Assembly (NCBI GenBank): GCA_038534295.1
Contig: JBCAXA010000001.1
Location: 1,736,001-1,800,000, forward strand
Length of the DNA: 64,000 nt
DNA from: JBCAXA01 sp038534295
Lineage (GTDB): Bacteria; Pseudomonadota; Gammaproteobacteria; Steroidobacterales; Woeseiaceae
Direction of reading: 5' to 3'
Shown in pieces: positions 52,348 to 60,623 of this stretch. The position numbers were made by a program, and so were the translations under genes. The notes under the pieces are model-generated. The model was not told the DNA's origin and did no database searches. It worked only from the letters and a program-made list of their open reading frames with translations. Each line of letters begins with the position of its first letter. Positions within the stretch are counted from its first letter, which is position 1.

Positions 52348-52893
52348 ATGAAGATTGCCATTCTCGCCGTAATTTTCGCCGGTGTGTTTGCGACAGGCGC
52401 AAGTGCGTCCGAGACTCTGATATCTGAACCGGATGAGTCGTCGTACCATTTTGTCTCTCACTACTCCATAGAAATAAACGCATCAGCCAACGAAGTCTGG
52501 AATGAGATGATCGATCTCGGCTCTTGGATGACAGAGTTCGATTTGATCCTGGAGTCCGGCGTCGCCGGCCAGGCAGGTGAAGTTCGTCGTTTGTATTCCG
52601 GCCAGGAGTTCTTCATAGAGATCACAAAGGTCATCTCCAACGAGCTGCTCGTATTTGCGAATTTGCCATCGGAGCTTAACGGTGAGCATTCGACTGGCGT
52701 AGCGGTGATATCGCTCACTGAGAATGGCGCGACCACAACGGTAAAGCTGACAATGAGCCGCCGATACAGTTGGGACAACGAAGAGCCGAACCCGCAGAGG
52801 CTCATGCGAGAGACACCTGAGTTTCAGGAGCGAACAAGGTCGATGTGGAACGAGCGGTTTCTGCCCAAGCTCAAATCACTGTCTGAGTCTTGA
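52348..52893 (+). CDS. Secreted SRPBCC (START-like) domain protein
   Basis: The protein has 181 residues from the ATG at 52348, which opens a signal peptide (KIAILAVIFAGVFATGASA). The frame upstream to 52198 lacks such features. The mature domain starts YHFVSHYSIEINASANEVWNEMIDLGSWMTEFD, the first strand and helices of a SRPBCC ligand-binding fold. TVKLTMSRRYSWD and a long C-terminal helix follow. It would bind a hydrophobic ligand in the periplasm; ligand unknown. It follows the ThrRS-like gene after 174 bp. Confidence 0.75.
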   Translation: MKIAILAVIFAGVFATGASASETLISEPDESSYHFVSHYSIEINASANEVWNEMIDLGSWMTEFDLILESGVAGQAGEVRRLYSGQEFFIEITKVISNELLVFANLPSELNGEHSTGVAVISLTENGATTTVKLTMSRRYSWDNEEPNPQRLMRETPEFQERTRSMWNERFLPKLKSLSES

Positions 52894-52968
52894 GCGTCTA
52901 CCGGTAATCGCAAGCGGCAACTTAGGCTGGCGCGCAAGCACGGTGCTATTCAGCCGGCGAAACTTGTG

Positions 52969-53394
52969 TCAGTCGTCTCGTGAGGGGTCGTCAGGGTTGT
53001 TGGAGAACAGTGCGATCTTGTTGCCTTGAGGGTCGCGAAGGTAGCCAACGTAGAATCGCGGCCCATACAAGTCGCGAAAGCCCGGCTGGCCCTCGTCTGA
53101 GCCGCCGGCCGCAAGCGCGGCGGCGTGAAGGTCACGAACCTGCTCTTGGTTGCGCGCCTTGAACGCGATCATGGTGCCGTTTCCTGCCGTGGCCGGCCGT
53201 CCATCGAAGGCGGGCTTGACGTAGAGCGCCGGCGGAGCAATAGCTTGCCCCGGCTCCGCGGGCGGCTCGAAGCCTAGGCCCTCTAGGCCGTCAGGATTCT
53301 CCTGCATTTCGTAATCAAGAGCCGGTAGGAACGCGGCGTAAAACCGTTTCGCACGTTCGATGTCATTAACGCCAACGGTAATGTAAGCAATCAT
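52969..53394 (-). CDS. VOC-superfamily protein (glyoxalase/dioxygenase-like)
   Basis: The protein has 141 residues from the ATG at 53394; the frame reaches 53484 but alignment with the VOC fold starts at MIAYITVGVNDIERAKRFYAAFLP. It contains the paired beta-alpha-beta-beta-beta modules, FDGRPATAGNGTMIAFKA, and ends YGPRFYVGYLRDPQGNKIALFSN. The first metal-ligand His usual in glyoxalase I is replaced, so substrate class is open. A truncated paralogue lies at 38335-38493. Confidence 0.88.
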   Translation of the reverse strand: MIAYITVGVNDIERAKRFYAAFLPALDYEMQENPDGLEGLGFEPPAEPGQAIAPPALYVKPAFDGRPATAGNGTMIAFKARNQEQVRDLHAAALAAGGSDEGQPGFRDLYGPRFYVGYLRDPQGNKIALFSNNPDDPSRDD

Positions 53395-53721
53395 GCGGCG
53401 GATTCCTTGCCGAAAGCTTGGCTTTGGTCGCAAGTTTAGTGCACGGCAACAAACCAACACAAAACTCAGCCTAGTACCACCCACGATGTCGGACGCAGGC
53501 GCGGCCGCCAGAATGTCCGGTTGGTTACATCGTCATGTAGAGTCGAGCGATGACACTTATCCGATGATCCAACGTGTGCTGATCCGGCAAAGAACAATGA
53601 AGCAAAGAACTGGCCGCTTGGAACTGAGTCGCCGAGGGGCACCTTGAGGTAGGTTTACCGCTTATGATTGATAGGGTTATCGGAACGCGTCGCAACCCAG
53701 CTTCGAAGGGGGAGTCGAACT
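53395..53721. other. 327 bp between the VOC gene and an exported GNAT gene
   Basis: No convincing frame or repeat was found. The last bases hold AAGGGGGAG (53706-53714), the ribosome-binding site of the next gene. Confidence 0.4.
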
Positions 53722-54303
53722 ATGCTGCTATCCACATCTATTAGGCTCACGGTCTGCGCGTTAACAATCAGCGCCACTAGCCTCGTATCGACGAACGTCG
53801 CGGCACAATCCAGTCGCCCATTCGTTGCGCCCGATTTCACCGTTCCCGAACAGCTAGAGACGGCTCAATTCCGACTGCGCATGCTGACGGTCAACGACGT
53901 CGTCAAAGACTACGATGCGGTGATGTCCAGCGCAGAGCAGTTGAAGTCCGTCTGGCCAGACTCAGAATGGCCCAACGGGCTGACGCTCGAGCAAAACCTT
54001 ATCGATCTGGGTTGGCACCAGAGAGAATTCCAGCGGCGCAGTTCGTTTGCTTACACGGTCGTTACGCTGGACGAAAGCAAAGTAGTCGGCTGCGTCTATA
54101 TCGATCCAACGCGAAAACGCGGCTACGATGCGGAGGTGTATTTGTGGGCAAGAGAGGCGGCTTTAGGGAGCCCTGCAGACACCAAGTTGTTTGCAGCCGT
54201 TAACGATTGGATGGCGGCCAAGTGGCCCTTCGAAAACGTAGCGTTTCCAGGCAGAGAAATTGATTGGGAATCATGGGAGTCGATTCCGGACGAGGACAGA
54301 TGA
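53722..54303 (+). CDS. GNAT-like protein with a signal peptide
   Basis: The protein has 193 residues from the ATG at 53722, supported by GGGGGAG 7 bases upstream. The N-terminus is a signal peptide (LLSTSIRLTVCALTISATSLVSTNVAAQ). The rest aligns by pattern with a GNAT family whose members have ETAQFRLRMLTVNDVVKDYDAVMSS, LIDLGWHQREFQRRSSFAYTVV and VVGCVYIDPTRKRGYDAEVYLW. The usual acetyl-CoA loop (Q/RxxGxG/A) is not obvious. GNAT enzymes need cytoplasmic acetyl-CoA, so an exported one is odd: either the signal sequence is a fusion by chance or the protein no longer acetylates. Confidence 0.7.
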   Translation: MLLSTSIRLTVCALTISATSLVSTNVAAQSSRPFVAPDFTVPEQLETAQFRLRMLTVNDVVKDYDAVMSSAEQLKSVWPDSEWPNGLTLEQNLIDLGWHQREFQRRSSFAYTVVTLDESKVVGCVYIDPTRKRGYDAEVYLWAREAALGSPADTKLFAAVNDWMAAKWPFENVAFPGREIDWESWESIPDEDR

Positions 54304-54405
54304 CCGTATGAACTCACCGATGGAGCGGACGTCGAGCAATACCACGCGGTCAGGCGCCGCCGGCAATCTCACCGGTATCGAAACAAGTCAATAAAGGCCT
54401 TCGTT

Positions 54406-54942
54406 TCAGGCGCGAGGCCGAAACGCGCGGATTACAGCTTCGTCGGTCTCAAGACGCGGACCACCGATGAGGTCGATGCAATACGGCACGGCCGGAAAAA
54501 CTGCGTCGAGGCACTCGCGGATCGCTTTTGGGCGACCCGGCAGATTTAAAATGAGCGTGCGACCGCGAATGCCTGCGGTCTGACGCGAGAGTATCGCTGT
54601 CGGCACATACTGCAGTGACGTCGTTCGCATCAGCTCGCCAAAGCCTGGCAGCATTTTCTGGCACACCGCTTCCGTTGCCTCCGGCGTGACATCGCGCGGT
54701 GCAGGGCCAGTGCCACCCGTCGTGACAACGAGGCAGCACTCCCGCACGTCCGCCATCTCGATCATCGCGGACTCCAGCTCAGGCTGCTCGTCGGCAATCA
54801 CTCGATACTCTGGTTCGAATTCTGTTGTTAGGTACTCACCTAGAGTCGCCACCACGGCTTTGCCGGGGACGTCGTCGTAAATACCCGCCGCCGCGCGATC
54901 GGAAACATTGATCACACCGATACGGATCGTGCTCATACTCAT
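54406..54942 (-). CDS. Molybdopterin adenylyltransferase MogA/MoaB-type
   Basis: This 178-residue protein has the MoCF fold: IGVINVSDRAAAGIYDD at the N-terminus, VVTTGGTGPAPRDVTPEAT (the molybdopterin-binding GGTG loop) near residue 73, and ILNLPGRPKAIRECLDAVFPAVPYCIDLIGG near the C-terminus. It adenylates molybdopterin before molybdate insertion. A second in-frame ATG at 54936 is an alternative start. The upstream small frame overlaps its start by ATGA. No other molybdenum cofactor gene is in the window. Confidence 0.92.
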   Translation of the reverse strand: MSMSTIRIGVINVSDRAAAGIYDDVPGKAVVATLGEYLTTEFEPEYRVIADEQPELESAMIEMADVRECCLVVTTGGTGPAPRDVTPEATEAVCQKMLPGFGELMRTTSLQYVPTAILSRQTAGIRGRTLILNLPGRPKAIRECLDAVFPAVPYCIDLIGGPRLETDEAVIRAFRPRA

Positions 54943-55142
54943 CTACCTCGAATTTCGATCAGCTCATCGGGATTGCGACTCGCAACGTGCCGCCAGGCCT
55001 CGGTCAGCCCCCGCAGCGGTGAGTAACCGAATGCGGGTGTGAAAGGTTTTGTCTCATTCAATGTCGAGTGTGCCGCGGCAATCGTCAGAGCAAATTGCGT
55101 TACAACGTTACACATGGCTGGCAGCATGAGCCAGTAAAACAA
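54939..55142 (-). CDS. Small hypothetical protein translationally coupled to the mogA-like gene
   Basis: This 67-codon frame with a TTG start has a stop that overlaps the mogA-like start by ATGA. It has a hydrophobic N-terminal segment and a basic C-terminus and resembles nothing I recognise. The coupling is the only good argument for it; it may be a remnant. Confidence 0.3.
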   Translation of the reverse strand: MFYWLMLPAMCNVVTQFALTIAAAHSTLNETKPFTPAFGYSPLRGLTEAWRHVASRNPDELIEIRGR

Positions 55143-55218
55143 AGACGCTGGTCGAGCTGGCCCCTGGAACTGGCCGTAACCGAGCCATTAATCCAAGCAA
55201 GAGCACTTAGACGGAATT

Positions 55219-55929
55219 ATGGAAATCAGGATGACTGAGAAATCGAACTCTTTTGTAGAGATATTCAAAGATCCCGAGCACGCTGCACAATATGCCGACG
55301 GCCCGGCGAATTTCATGCCTGGCTTTCATGCCGTGCACCGTATGGCAGGTGTACTAATCCGTGAGTTCGCGCCATCAAATGCGCATGTTCTGGTGCACGG
55401 CGCGGGCGGCGGATTGGAGCTCGAGGCTTTTGCCACCGAGAATCCCGACTGGACCTTTGTTGGCGTTGATCCAGCAAAGCCCATGCTCGACGAAGCCAGG
55501 CAGCGACTCGGTGAGCTCAACGAGCGGGTAACGCTTCTAAACGGATACGCCGAAGATGCTCCGGCCGGCCCTTTCGATGCTGCCACCAGCTTCCTTACGC
55601 TCCATTTCCTACGCGCCGACGAGCGCCGGAGAACCGTGGCCGAAATTGTCCGTCGACTGAAGCCCGGCGCTCCGTTTGTGACGGCGCATTGCAGTTTTCC
55701 ACAAGATCCCGGTGTACGAGACGCATGGCTTATGCGGCATCGAGAGTTCACGGTGGCCTCGGGAGTCGATGCGGAAGTCGCTGAGAGAGGGCGCAACGAC
55801 ATCTCCGAAAATCTTGCTGTGTACGATCCCGACACCGACGAAGCAATCTTGCGCGATGCAGGGCTATCCGACGTCACATTGTTCTACGCTGCATTCACCT
55901 GGCGAGGCTGGATCGGGCGGGCATTGTGA
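55219..55929 (+). CDS. Class I SAM-dependent methyltransferase
   Basis: This 236-residue protein starts at ATG 55219, with an in-frame ATG at 55231 also possible. Residues 40-150 form the Rossmann-like core: motif I VLVHGAGGGLELEAFA, the acidic ribose-binding position in FVGVDPAKPMLDEA, and a post-core DAATSFLTLHFL. HGAGGG replaces the commoner E/DxGxGxG. The C-terminal part contains ERGRNDISENLAVYDPDTDEAILRDAGLSDVTLFYAAFTWRGW, typical of small-molecule methyltransferases of unassigned substrate. It is monocistronic. Confidence 0.85.
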   Translation: MEIRMTEKSNSFVEIFKDPEHAAQYADGPANFMPGFHAVHRMAGVLIREFAPSNAHVLVHGAGGGLELEAFATENPDWTFVGVDPAKPMLDEARQRLGELNERVTLLNGYAEDAPAGPFDAATSFLTLHFLRADERRRTVAEIVRRLKPGAPFVTAHCSFPQDPGVRDAWLMRHREFTVASGVDAEVAERGRNDISENLAVYDPDTDEAILRDAGLSDVTLFYAAFTWRGWIGRAL

Positions 55930-56144
55930 GTGCGGCGTACCGTATTGGAGTGGTGTGAGCTGACCGTTTTCCCCGCAACTCGTGTTCTTGCCGATCTCGC
56001 GAAAGACAGATTTATGCTGGGCTGAGCACTGTTGCGGGAAAGCATCTGCCGTGTACGAGCATGCAGTCTGGATCTGACTAGCCTGCTTACGAATCAGACG
56101 GTGACTCAGACGTATTTTTTTGGAGGCGAGGCATAATCAACGCC

Positions 56145-56510
56145 ATGGATGAATCTCTTAACGTTTTCGGTGAGCCGCTAGAGCTTTGCGGTGCAGACCC
56201 AGTGACGGGCTTCTATCGCGACGGCTGCTGCAACACCAGTGATCAGGATGGGGGTTCGCATACGGTGTGCGCCGTGCTCACGTCGGAATTCCTCGAGTTC
56301 TCCCGCTCACGCGGCAACGATCTGGTCACGCCACGCCCGGAGTATGGTTTTCCGGGGCTGAAACCCGGCGACCGTTGGTGTCTGTGCGCCAACCGCTGGG
56401 CCGAGGCAGAGCAACAGGGCGTGGCGCCACCGGTCGATTTGAAAGCAACGCACCGCCGGGCGCTGGAGCACGTGCCTCAAGCAACGCTCGAGCAATACGC
56501 GCTGGATTAA
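56145..56510 (+). CDS. DUF2237 family protein
   Basis: This 121-residue protein has the complete DUF2237 pattern: NVFGEPLELCGADPVTGFYRDGCCNT, then HTVCAVLTSEFLEFSRSRGNDL, PEYGFPGLKPGDRWCLCANRW and the C-terminal ATHRRALEHVPQATLEQYALD. Seven Cys, several in conserved positions, suggest metal binding. Function of the family is unknown. A stretch like the spacer-repeat 5' module (ATTCTGGCCGAAAACGGACC, 56567-56586) follows the gene. Confidence 0.9.
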   Translation: MDESLNVFGEPLELCGADPVTGFYRDGCCNTSDQDGGSHTVCAVLTSEFLEFSRSRGNDLVTPRPEYGFPGLKPGDRWCLCANRWAEAEQQGVAPPVDLKATHRRALEHVPQATLEQYALD

Positions 56511-56671
56511 AGGAGTACGCGGGCTGCAAACCAAGGTCGCTTATTCGGAAAGCAATCTGGTGGTTGATTCTGGCCGAAAACGGACCGTGATATCGGTTCC
56601 CTTACACCCGCCAGCGATGCAGAAGCTGCCGCTGAACTCTGTGTCGACTGCCCCAAGTCTCGGTACTTCAC

Positions 56672-57133
56672 TTACGCAGTGTCGTTCGTTTTGCTTGCCA
56701 GTAAAACACCGACAGCAATAAGCGTTAGACCGACACATCGGACAGGAGTTAGCGCCAATTGCTTGGCACCCAACAACCCGAAGTGATCAATCAAGGCCGA
56801 CGCCAGTGTCTGTCCGAGCAACACCAGCACAATTGCATTGCCAACGCCAATGATCGGGGCAATGAATGTCACTGACACGACGTAGAAGGCCACGAATAGG
56901 CCGCCCCCGAAGTAGTGGGTCGGCACGGCCGAAAAACTGAAGGCAATCGGCTTGGGCTGAATCACGAGCACAAAAACAGAGATTACGAATGCCACAGCAA
57001 AAAGTATGGTTGCTGCTTCCGCTGGATTCCCAAGGCGAGCACCAAGCCCTCCATTAAGCGCCGCCATTACGGGGATACCAATACCCGCAAGAAACATAAC
57101 GAGGCTAAGCGTAATTGCTGGTGAGCCGTTCAT
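56672..57133 (-). CDS. DMT-superfamily membrane protein, YdcZ (DUF606) family
   Basis: The protein has 153 residues from ATG 57133, where GGAG is correctly spaced; the frame extends to 57211. About five transmembrane helices are visible. FLAGIGIPVMAALNGGLGARLGNPAEAATILFAVAF and GVGNAIVLVLLGQTLASALIDHFGLLG match the YdcZ-like five-helix half-transporters of the drug/metabolite superfamily. Transport role is inferred. It is the last gene of a minus-strand set with the NTF2-like, tautomerase and SDR genes. Confidence 0.82.
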   Translation of the reverse strand: MNGSPAITLSLVMFLAGIGIPVMAALNGGLGARLGNPAEAATILFAVAFVISVFVLVIQPKPIAFSFSAVPTHYFGGGLFVAFYVVSVTFIAPIIGVGNAIVLVLLGQTLASALIDHFGLLGAKQLALTPVRCVGLTLIAVGVLLASKTNDTA

Positions 57134-57220
57134 GCCGAGAGTCTCCATTGTGGATTGGCGGGGGCAGGCATCAAGCGACAGAGTAATGCGCTTGATGCCT
57201 GCCGGTACCACAAGTATCGA

Positions 57221-57607
57221 TCAAAGAAGCGTGAACATCTTGTTTACGACTCGCCAACGACCCTCCTCTTTGAGCAGTCCGAGGTAGTCGATCGAGTGCG
57301 TGGTGAGCAGTGGCACGTCAAGCTTGGCCATCGCTTGGTCACCGACGATTTCCAGCGACTGGATTTCGAAGCCATACTCCATGCCCTCAGTACGAGGGAT
57401 CGGTCGGTTGGTTACCGCATTGAGCCACTCTTCCCGCGTCTTTCGAAAGGCGTTGCCTTTAAGCGTCGCGTCTTCATGAAAAATACTGCGAAGCTTGTCG
57501 ACGTCGCCGTCGTAGAGGCCGTCGAAGTAGGCGTTCAACACGTCGGCTACTGCGTCAAAGTCTGACTGATCGTTCGCCAGTCCGGTCGCGCTTGGTATCG
57601 CATTCAT
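57221..57607 (-). CDS. NTF2/SnoaL-like domain protein
   Basis: The protein has 128 residues from the ATG at 57607 (AAAGGAG upstream). The pattern VADVLNAYFDGLYDGDVDKLRSIFHEDATLKG, then RTEGMEYGFEIQSLEIVGDQAMAKLDV and GRWRVVNKMF, is that of a cone-shaped SnoaL-like fold, related to small enzymes and lumazine-binding-like proteins. Catalytic role unknown. It is flanked closely by the tautomerase gene (33 bp). Confidence 0.85.
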   Translation of the reverse strand: MNAIPSATGLANDQSDFDAVADVLNAYFDGLYDGDVDKLRSIFHEDATLKGNAFRKTREEWLNAVTNRPIPRTEGMEYGFEIQSLEIVGDQAMAKLDVPLLTTHSIDYLGLLKEEGRWRVVNKMFTLL

Positions 57608-57640
57608 CGGAATTTCTCCTTTATTGGTTGATCGGCGCAC

Positions 57641-57853
57641 CTAGCGGTGCGCGGCGCTTCTCGCACGGACGTCGGTGACTAACTCACCGCCGACGCCCCA
57701 GTTGTCTGTGGCAACTTCCTCTACAACAACGAACGTCGAAGCTGGGTTTTTGTTCAATACGTCTTTCAGGAGCTTCGTCGTGGCAGTAATCAGTTCCTGC
57801 TTCTGCTCACGAGTTACGCCTTCGTCCGTCACTTTGATGTTTACGTAGGGCAT
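57641..57853 (-). CDS. 4-oxalocrotonate tautomerase-family protein
   Basis: The protein has 70 residues if started at the ATG at 57853, so that Pro follows Met and becomes the catalytic N-terminal Pro-1 (PYVNIKVTDEG). The frame extends four codons upstream, but that start would bury the Pro. TREQKQELITATTKLLKDVLNKNPASTFVVVEEV matches the family. It probably isomerises a keto-enol or handles a related small substrate, fitting the detoxification-like neighbourhood. Confidence 0.88.
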   Translation of the reverse strand: MPYVNIKVTDEGVTREQKQELITATTKLLKDVLNKNPASTFVVVEEVATDNWGVGGELVTDVRARSAAHR

Positions 57854-57904
57854 TGGATTCTCCATTGGGATAATTGAGGAAAAGCAATTGCGGAGCGGCG
57901 GTCG

Positions 57905-58669
57905 CTAGCCGAAGGCGTGTCCGGCAGCGTGGCCGCCATCGACATGAAGCGTCGTCCCCGTGATGAAGTCATTGGCGGCAAGCATCGCTACAGCGTCGGC
58001 AACGTCTTCCGGGTCGCCGATACGGTTTACCAGGTGAAGTCCCGCCAAAGCGCTCGTATCGTCGATGCCGTGCTTTGCGTGCAGCGGCGTTTCGACGATG
58101 CCAGTGGCGATTGTCGAGACTCGTATGTTGTCGCCGCCAAACTCGGCTGCGAGTTGCTCAGTCAGGCTATGCAGCGCCGCTTTGCTGGAAACTGCTGCGG
58201 AGGCCGGAAAACCGGCAATCGCGTGCTCCACAAGTACAGTGCCAATATTGATAATTGCGCCGCCGCCGCGTTTCTGCAGAACGGGAACCGCCGCCTGTGC
58301 CGCAAAGTACGCACCTTTGAAATTGATCGCGTAAAAGCGGTCGATGTCGCGCTCTTCGGTGTCGAGAAATGGCTTGGCGGCAAACACGCCGGCGTTGTTG
58401 ACGAGAATGTCGACGCCGCCAAAGTCGTCTTCTGCGATTCGTACGAGTTCTGCACCAACCTTTTTGTCGGCGATATCGCCAACTAAGACTCGTGCGTTTG
58501 CCGGTGCACCGAGCGAATCGAAAGCGGCATTTAGGTCCTTTGCCGTACGCGCGTTCATGACGACGTTAAAGCCATCGTTCAGAAATCGTTGCGCGATCGC
58601 AAAACCGATACCAGTTGATGCGCCCGTGACGATTGCCGTGCGCGTCTCATTGTCTGTCGCTGAGTTCAT
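57905..58669 (-). CDS. Short-chain dehydrogenase/reductase
   Basis: The protein has 254 residues from the ATG at 58669; the frame runs to 58846 through the regulatory region, which is rejected. It has the cofactor motif TGASTGIG (near residue 15), NNAG, the catalytic Ser region GTVLV and the C-terminal TGTTLHVDGG. The canonical YxxxK is replaced by VSSKAA, in which Lys is kept but the Tyr position reads Val/Ala (SAAVSSK), so classical catalysis is uncertain. It is first in a minus-strand set controlled by the divergent LysR gene. Confidence 0.85.
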   Translation of the reverse strand: MNSATDNETRTAIVTGASTGIGFAIAQRFLNDGFNVVMNARTAKDLNAAFDSLGAPANARVLVGDIADKKVGAELVRIAEDDFGGVDILVNNAGVFAAKPFLDTEERDIDRFYAINFKGAYFAAQAAVPVLQKRGGGAIINIGTVLVEHAIAGFPASAAVSSKAALHSLTEQLAAEFGGDNIRVSTIATGIVETPLHAKHGIDDTSALAGLHLVNRIGDPEDVADAVAMLAANDFITGTTLHVDGGHAAGHAFG

Positions 58670-58846
58670 TGCATTGTCCGTCCAGTCATTATTTGAGTTG
58701 CTTTGCAGGTCCCGAGTGGTCCCTGCGCTCATTTCATGATCAAGATAGGGGAGGACTGGCTTTGTGATAAGAGCAATAATGTGCAAATGACTATTGCGAA
58801 ATACACACAAATCGGCAGACTTTAGTCTCTCGGGAGGTGAGCGCAC

Positions 58847-59785
58847 ATGGATCAGCTAGGCGCGATCGCGCTGTTCAATAAAGTGGTCGAAACAGGGTCT
58901 TTCTCGGAGGCCGGGAGGCAGGCGAATCTAGCGCCATCGAGCGTTTCCCGGCGAATCGTTGACCTCGAGGGTTGGCTAGGAGCGACGCTTTTTCATCGCA
59001 CGACTCGTAAGTTGAACCTGACCGAAGCTGGGCGCCTTTTTCACGCCCGCACGCACGACATCTTGCTCGATCTAGAAGAAGCTCGAACGTCGGCCGCCGG
59101 TCTCGAAGACAAACCGGCGGGCTTGGTACGCGTATCGGTACCCGCAAGTCTGGAACAGCACATCGTTGTGGCAACGGCGCTGTTTCAGGCGCATTGGCCC
59201 GACGTGAGCTTTGCGCTCACGTCGACGGACGTCAAAGTTGATCTTGTCGCGGAAGGATTCGATCTTGCGATTCGTGCCGGGCAGCTTAAGGATTCATCCT
59301 TACGCGTGCGAAAGATCACTGAGGTTACTCGTAGGCTTTGCGCCAGCCCAGAGTATTTGATGTCCGCGCCGAAGTTGACTCACCCGCGCGATATCGAAAA
59401 CCACAGTTGCTTAGCGCTCATGCGTGGCCTAGGGTCGAACACGTGGCGATTTAGAGACGGGCGAAGAATAGTCGACGTTCGAGCCAGTGGAGAATTCTCC
59501 GCGAACAGCGGCAACATGTTGGTAACTGCAGCGCTGCACGGACGCGGGCTTATTCTGTCGCCGGATTGGATACTGGGGCCGCCGCTCGCACGCGGTGAAC
59601 TCGTTGAGATGTTGCCTGACTACCCGCCGTCTCCGACCACTTCAACACTGTATGCCGTGCATGCGTATCAACGGTTTGTGCCACCCAAAGTCAGGATGTT
59701 CGTCGACTTTTTGATAGAGCGATTCACTAATAACTACGACTGGTCAATGGACCCGGCGCAGATAACACCGCTATCCACTAGCTGA
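58847..59785 (+). CDS. LysR-family transcriptional regulator
   Basis: This 312-residue protein has an N-terminal winged helix-turn-helix (LFNKVVETGSFSEAGRQANLAPSSVSRRIVDLEGWLGATLFHRTTRKLNLTEAG) and a C-terminal effector domain of the PBP2 CrgA-like type. It starts at ATG 58847 with GGGAGG upstream. It is divergent from the SDR gene with 177 bp between; TATTGCGAAATA (58792-58803) in that gap is an imperfect dyad that could be its site. The SDR-tautomerase-NTF2-YdcZ set is the probable regulon. Confidence 0.93.
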   Translation: MDQLGAIALFNKVVETGSFSEAGRQANLAPSSVSRRIVDLEGWLGATLFHRTTRKLNLTEAGRLFHARTHDILLDLEEARTSAAGLEDKPAGLVRVSVPASLEQHIVVATALFQAHWPDVSFALTSTDVKVDLVAEGFDLAIRAGQLKDSSLRVRKITEVTRRLCASPEYLMSAPKLTHPRDIENHSCLALMRGLGSNTWRFRDGRRIVDVRASGEFSANSGNMLVTAALHGRGLILSPDWILGPPLARGELVEMLPDYPPSPTTSTLYAVHAYQRFVPPKVRMFVDFLIERFTNNYDWSMDPAQITPLSTS

Positions 59786-59841
59786 CTCTCATCGCACAGC
59801 GGAGCGATAGAGCGAACACTCACCACCGAGAAAGGACACGA

Positions 59842-60516
59842 TTGGCAACGAGACGACGGGTTCTGCTGTCCTGGAGCTCTGGCAAAGACTCTGCATGGAC
59901 TTTGCGAACCCTGCGACGGGACCCCGACGTTGACGTTGTTGGTCTCCTTACTAGCTTTAACGTCACCGCCGACCGCGTCGCGATGCACGCGGTGCGTCGT
60001 GAACTGGTGACGCAGCAAGCAGCAGCCATCGGGCTGCCGCTGCGTGCCGTCGAGTTGCCATGGCCATGCTCAAATGCGGATTACGAAAAGGCCTTGGTAA
60101 CCGCATTCGAATCTCTCGCGGGTCAATTCGATACCGTTGCCTTTGGCGATCTCTTCTTAGAGGATATTCGGGAGTATCGAATAACGCAGATGGCAGCACT
60201 TGGCGTGGTGCCGGAATTCCCCATTTGGGGACTCAACACGACGAATCTCGCTAATGAGATTATCGCCAGCGGCATCGAGGCCGTCTTAACTTGTGTCGAC
60301 CCCAAGCAATGCCCAGCTGAGTTCGCCGGGCGTGCCTTCGATGCCGCACTACTGCAAGCGTTGCCGACGTCCGTCGATCGATGTGGCGAGAACGGAGAAT
60401 TCCATACGTTCGTGCACGCCTCCCCGGATTTCGTTAACCGAATCAATGTTGAAGTTGGTGAGATTGTCGAAAGGGACGGCTTCGTGTTCGCTGATGTCAC
60501 ACCAATACGTGCGTAG
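59842..60516 (+). CDS. PP-loop ATPase of the diphthine-ammonia-ligase-like (DUF71) family
   Basis: This 224-residue protein with a TTG start (AAGGA seven bases upstream) has the PP-loop LSWSSGKDSAW at residues 8-18. GDLFLEDIREYR and the family-specific GENGEFHTFVH follow near residue 186. In eukaryotes the family (Dph6) amidates diphthine; bacterial members have no EF2 diphthamide, so the substrate is unknown. It starts 57 bp after the LysR gene in the same direction. Confidence 0.88.
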   Translation: MATRRRVLLSWSSGKDSAWTLRTLRRDPDVDVVGLLTSFNVTADRVAMHAVRRELVTQQAAAIGLPLRAVELPWPCSNADYEKALVTAFESLAGQFDTVAFGDLFLEDIREYRITQMAALGVVPEFPIWGLNTTNLANEIIASGIEAVLTCVDPKQCPAEFAGRAFDAALLQALPTSVDRCGENGEFHTFVHASPDFVNRINVEVGEIVERDGFVFADVTPIRA

Positions 60517-60623
60517 GGAATTGCAATTTGCAGAAACCTGATTCCGGTCTTGTGATATCCGTGCTAACTCAACGCAGCTAGCAATCGTCGTGCAACTCTT
60601 CTCTACACCCACTGCCTCAATTT

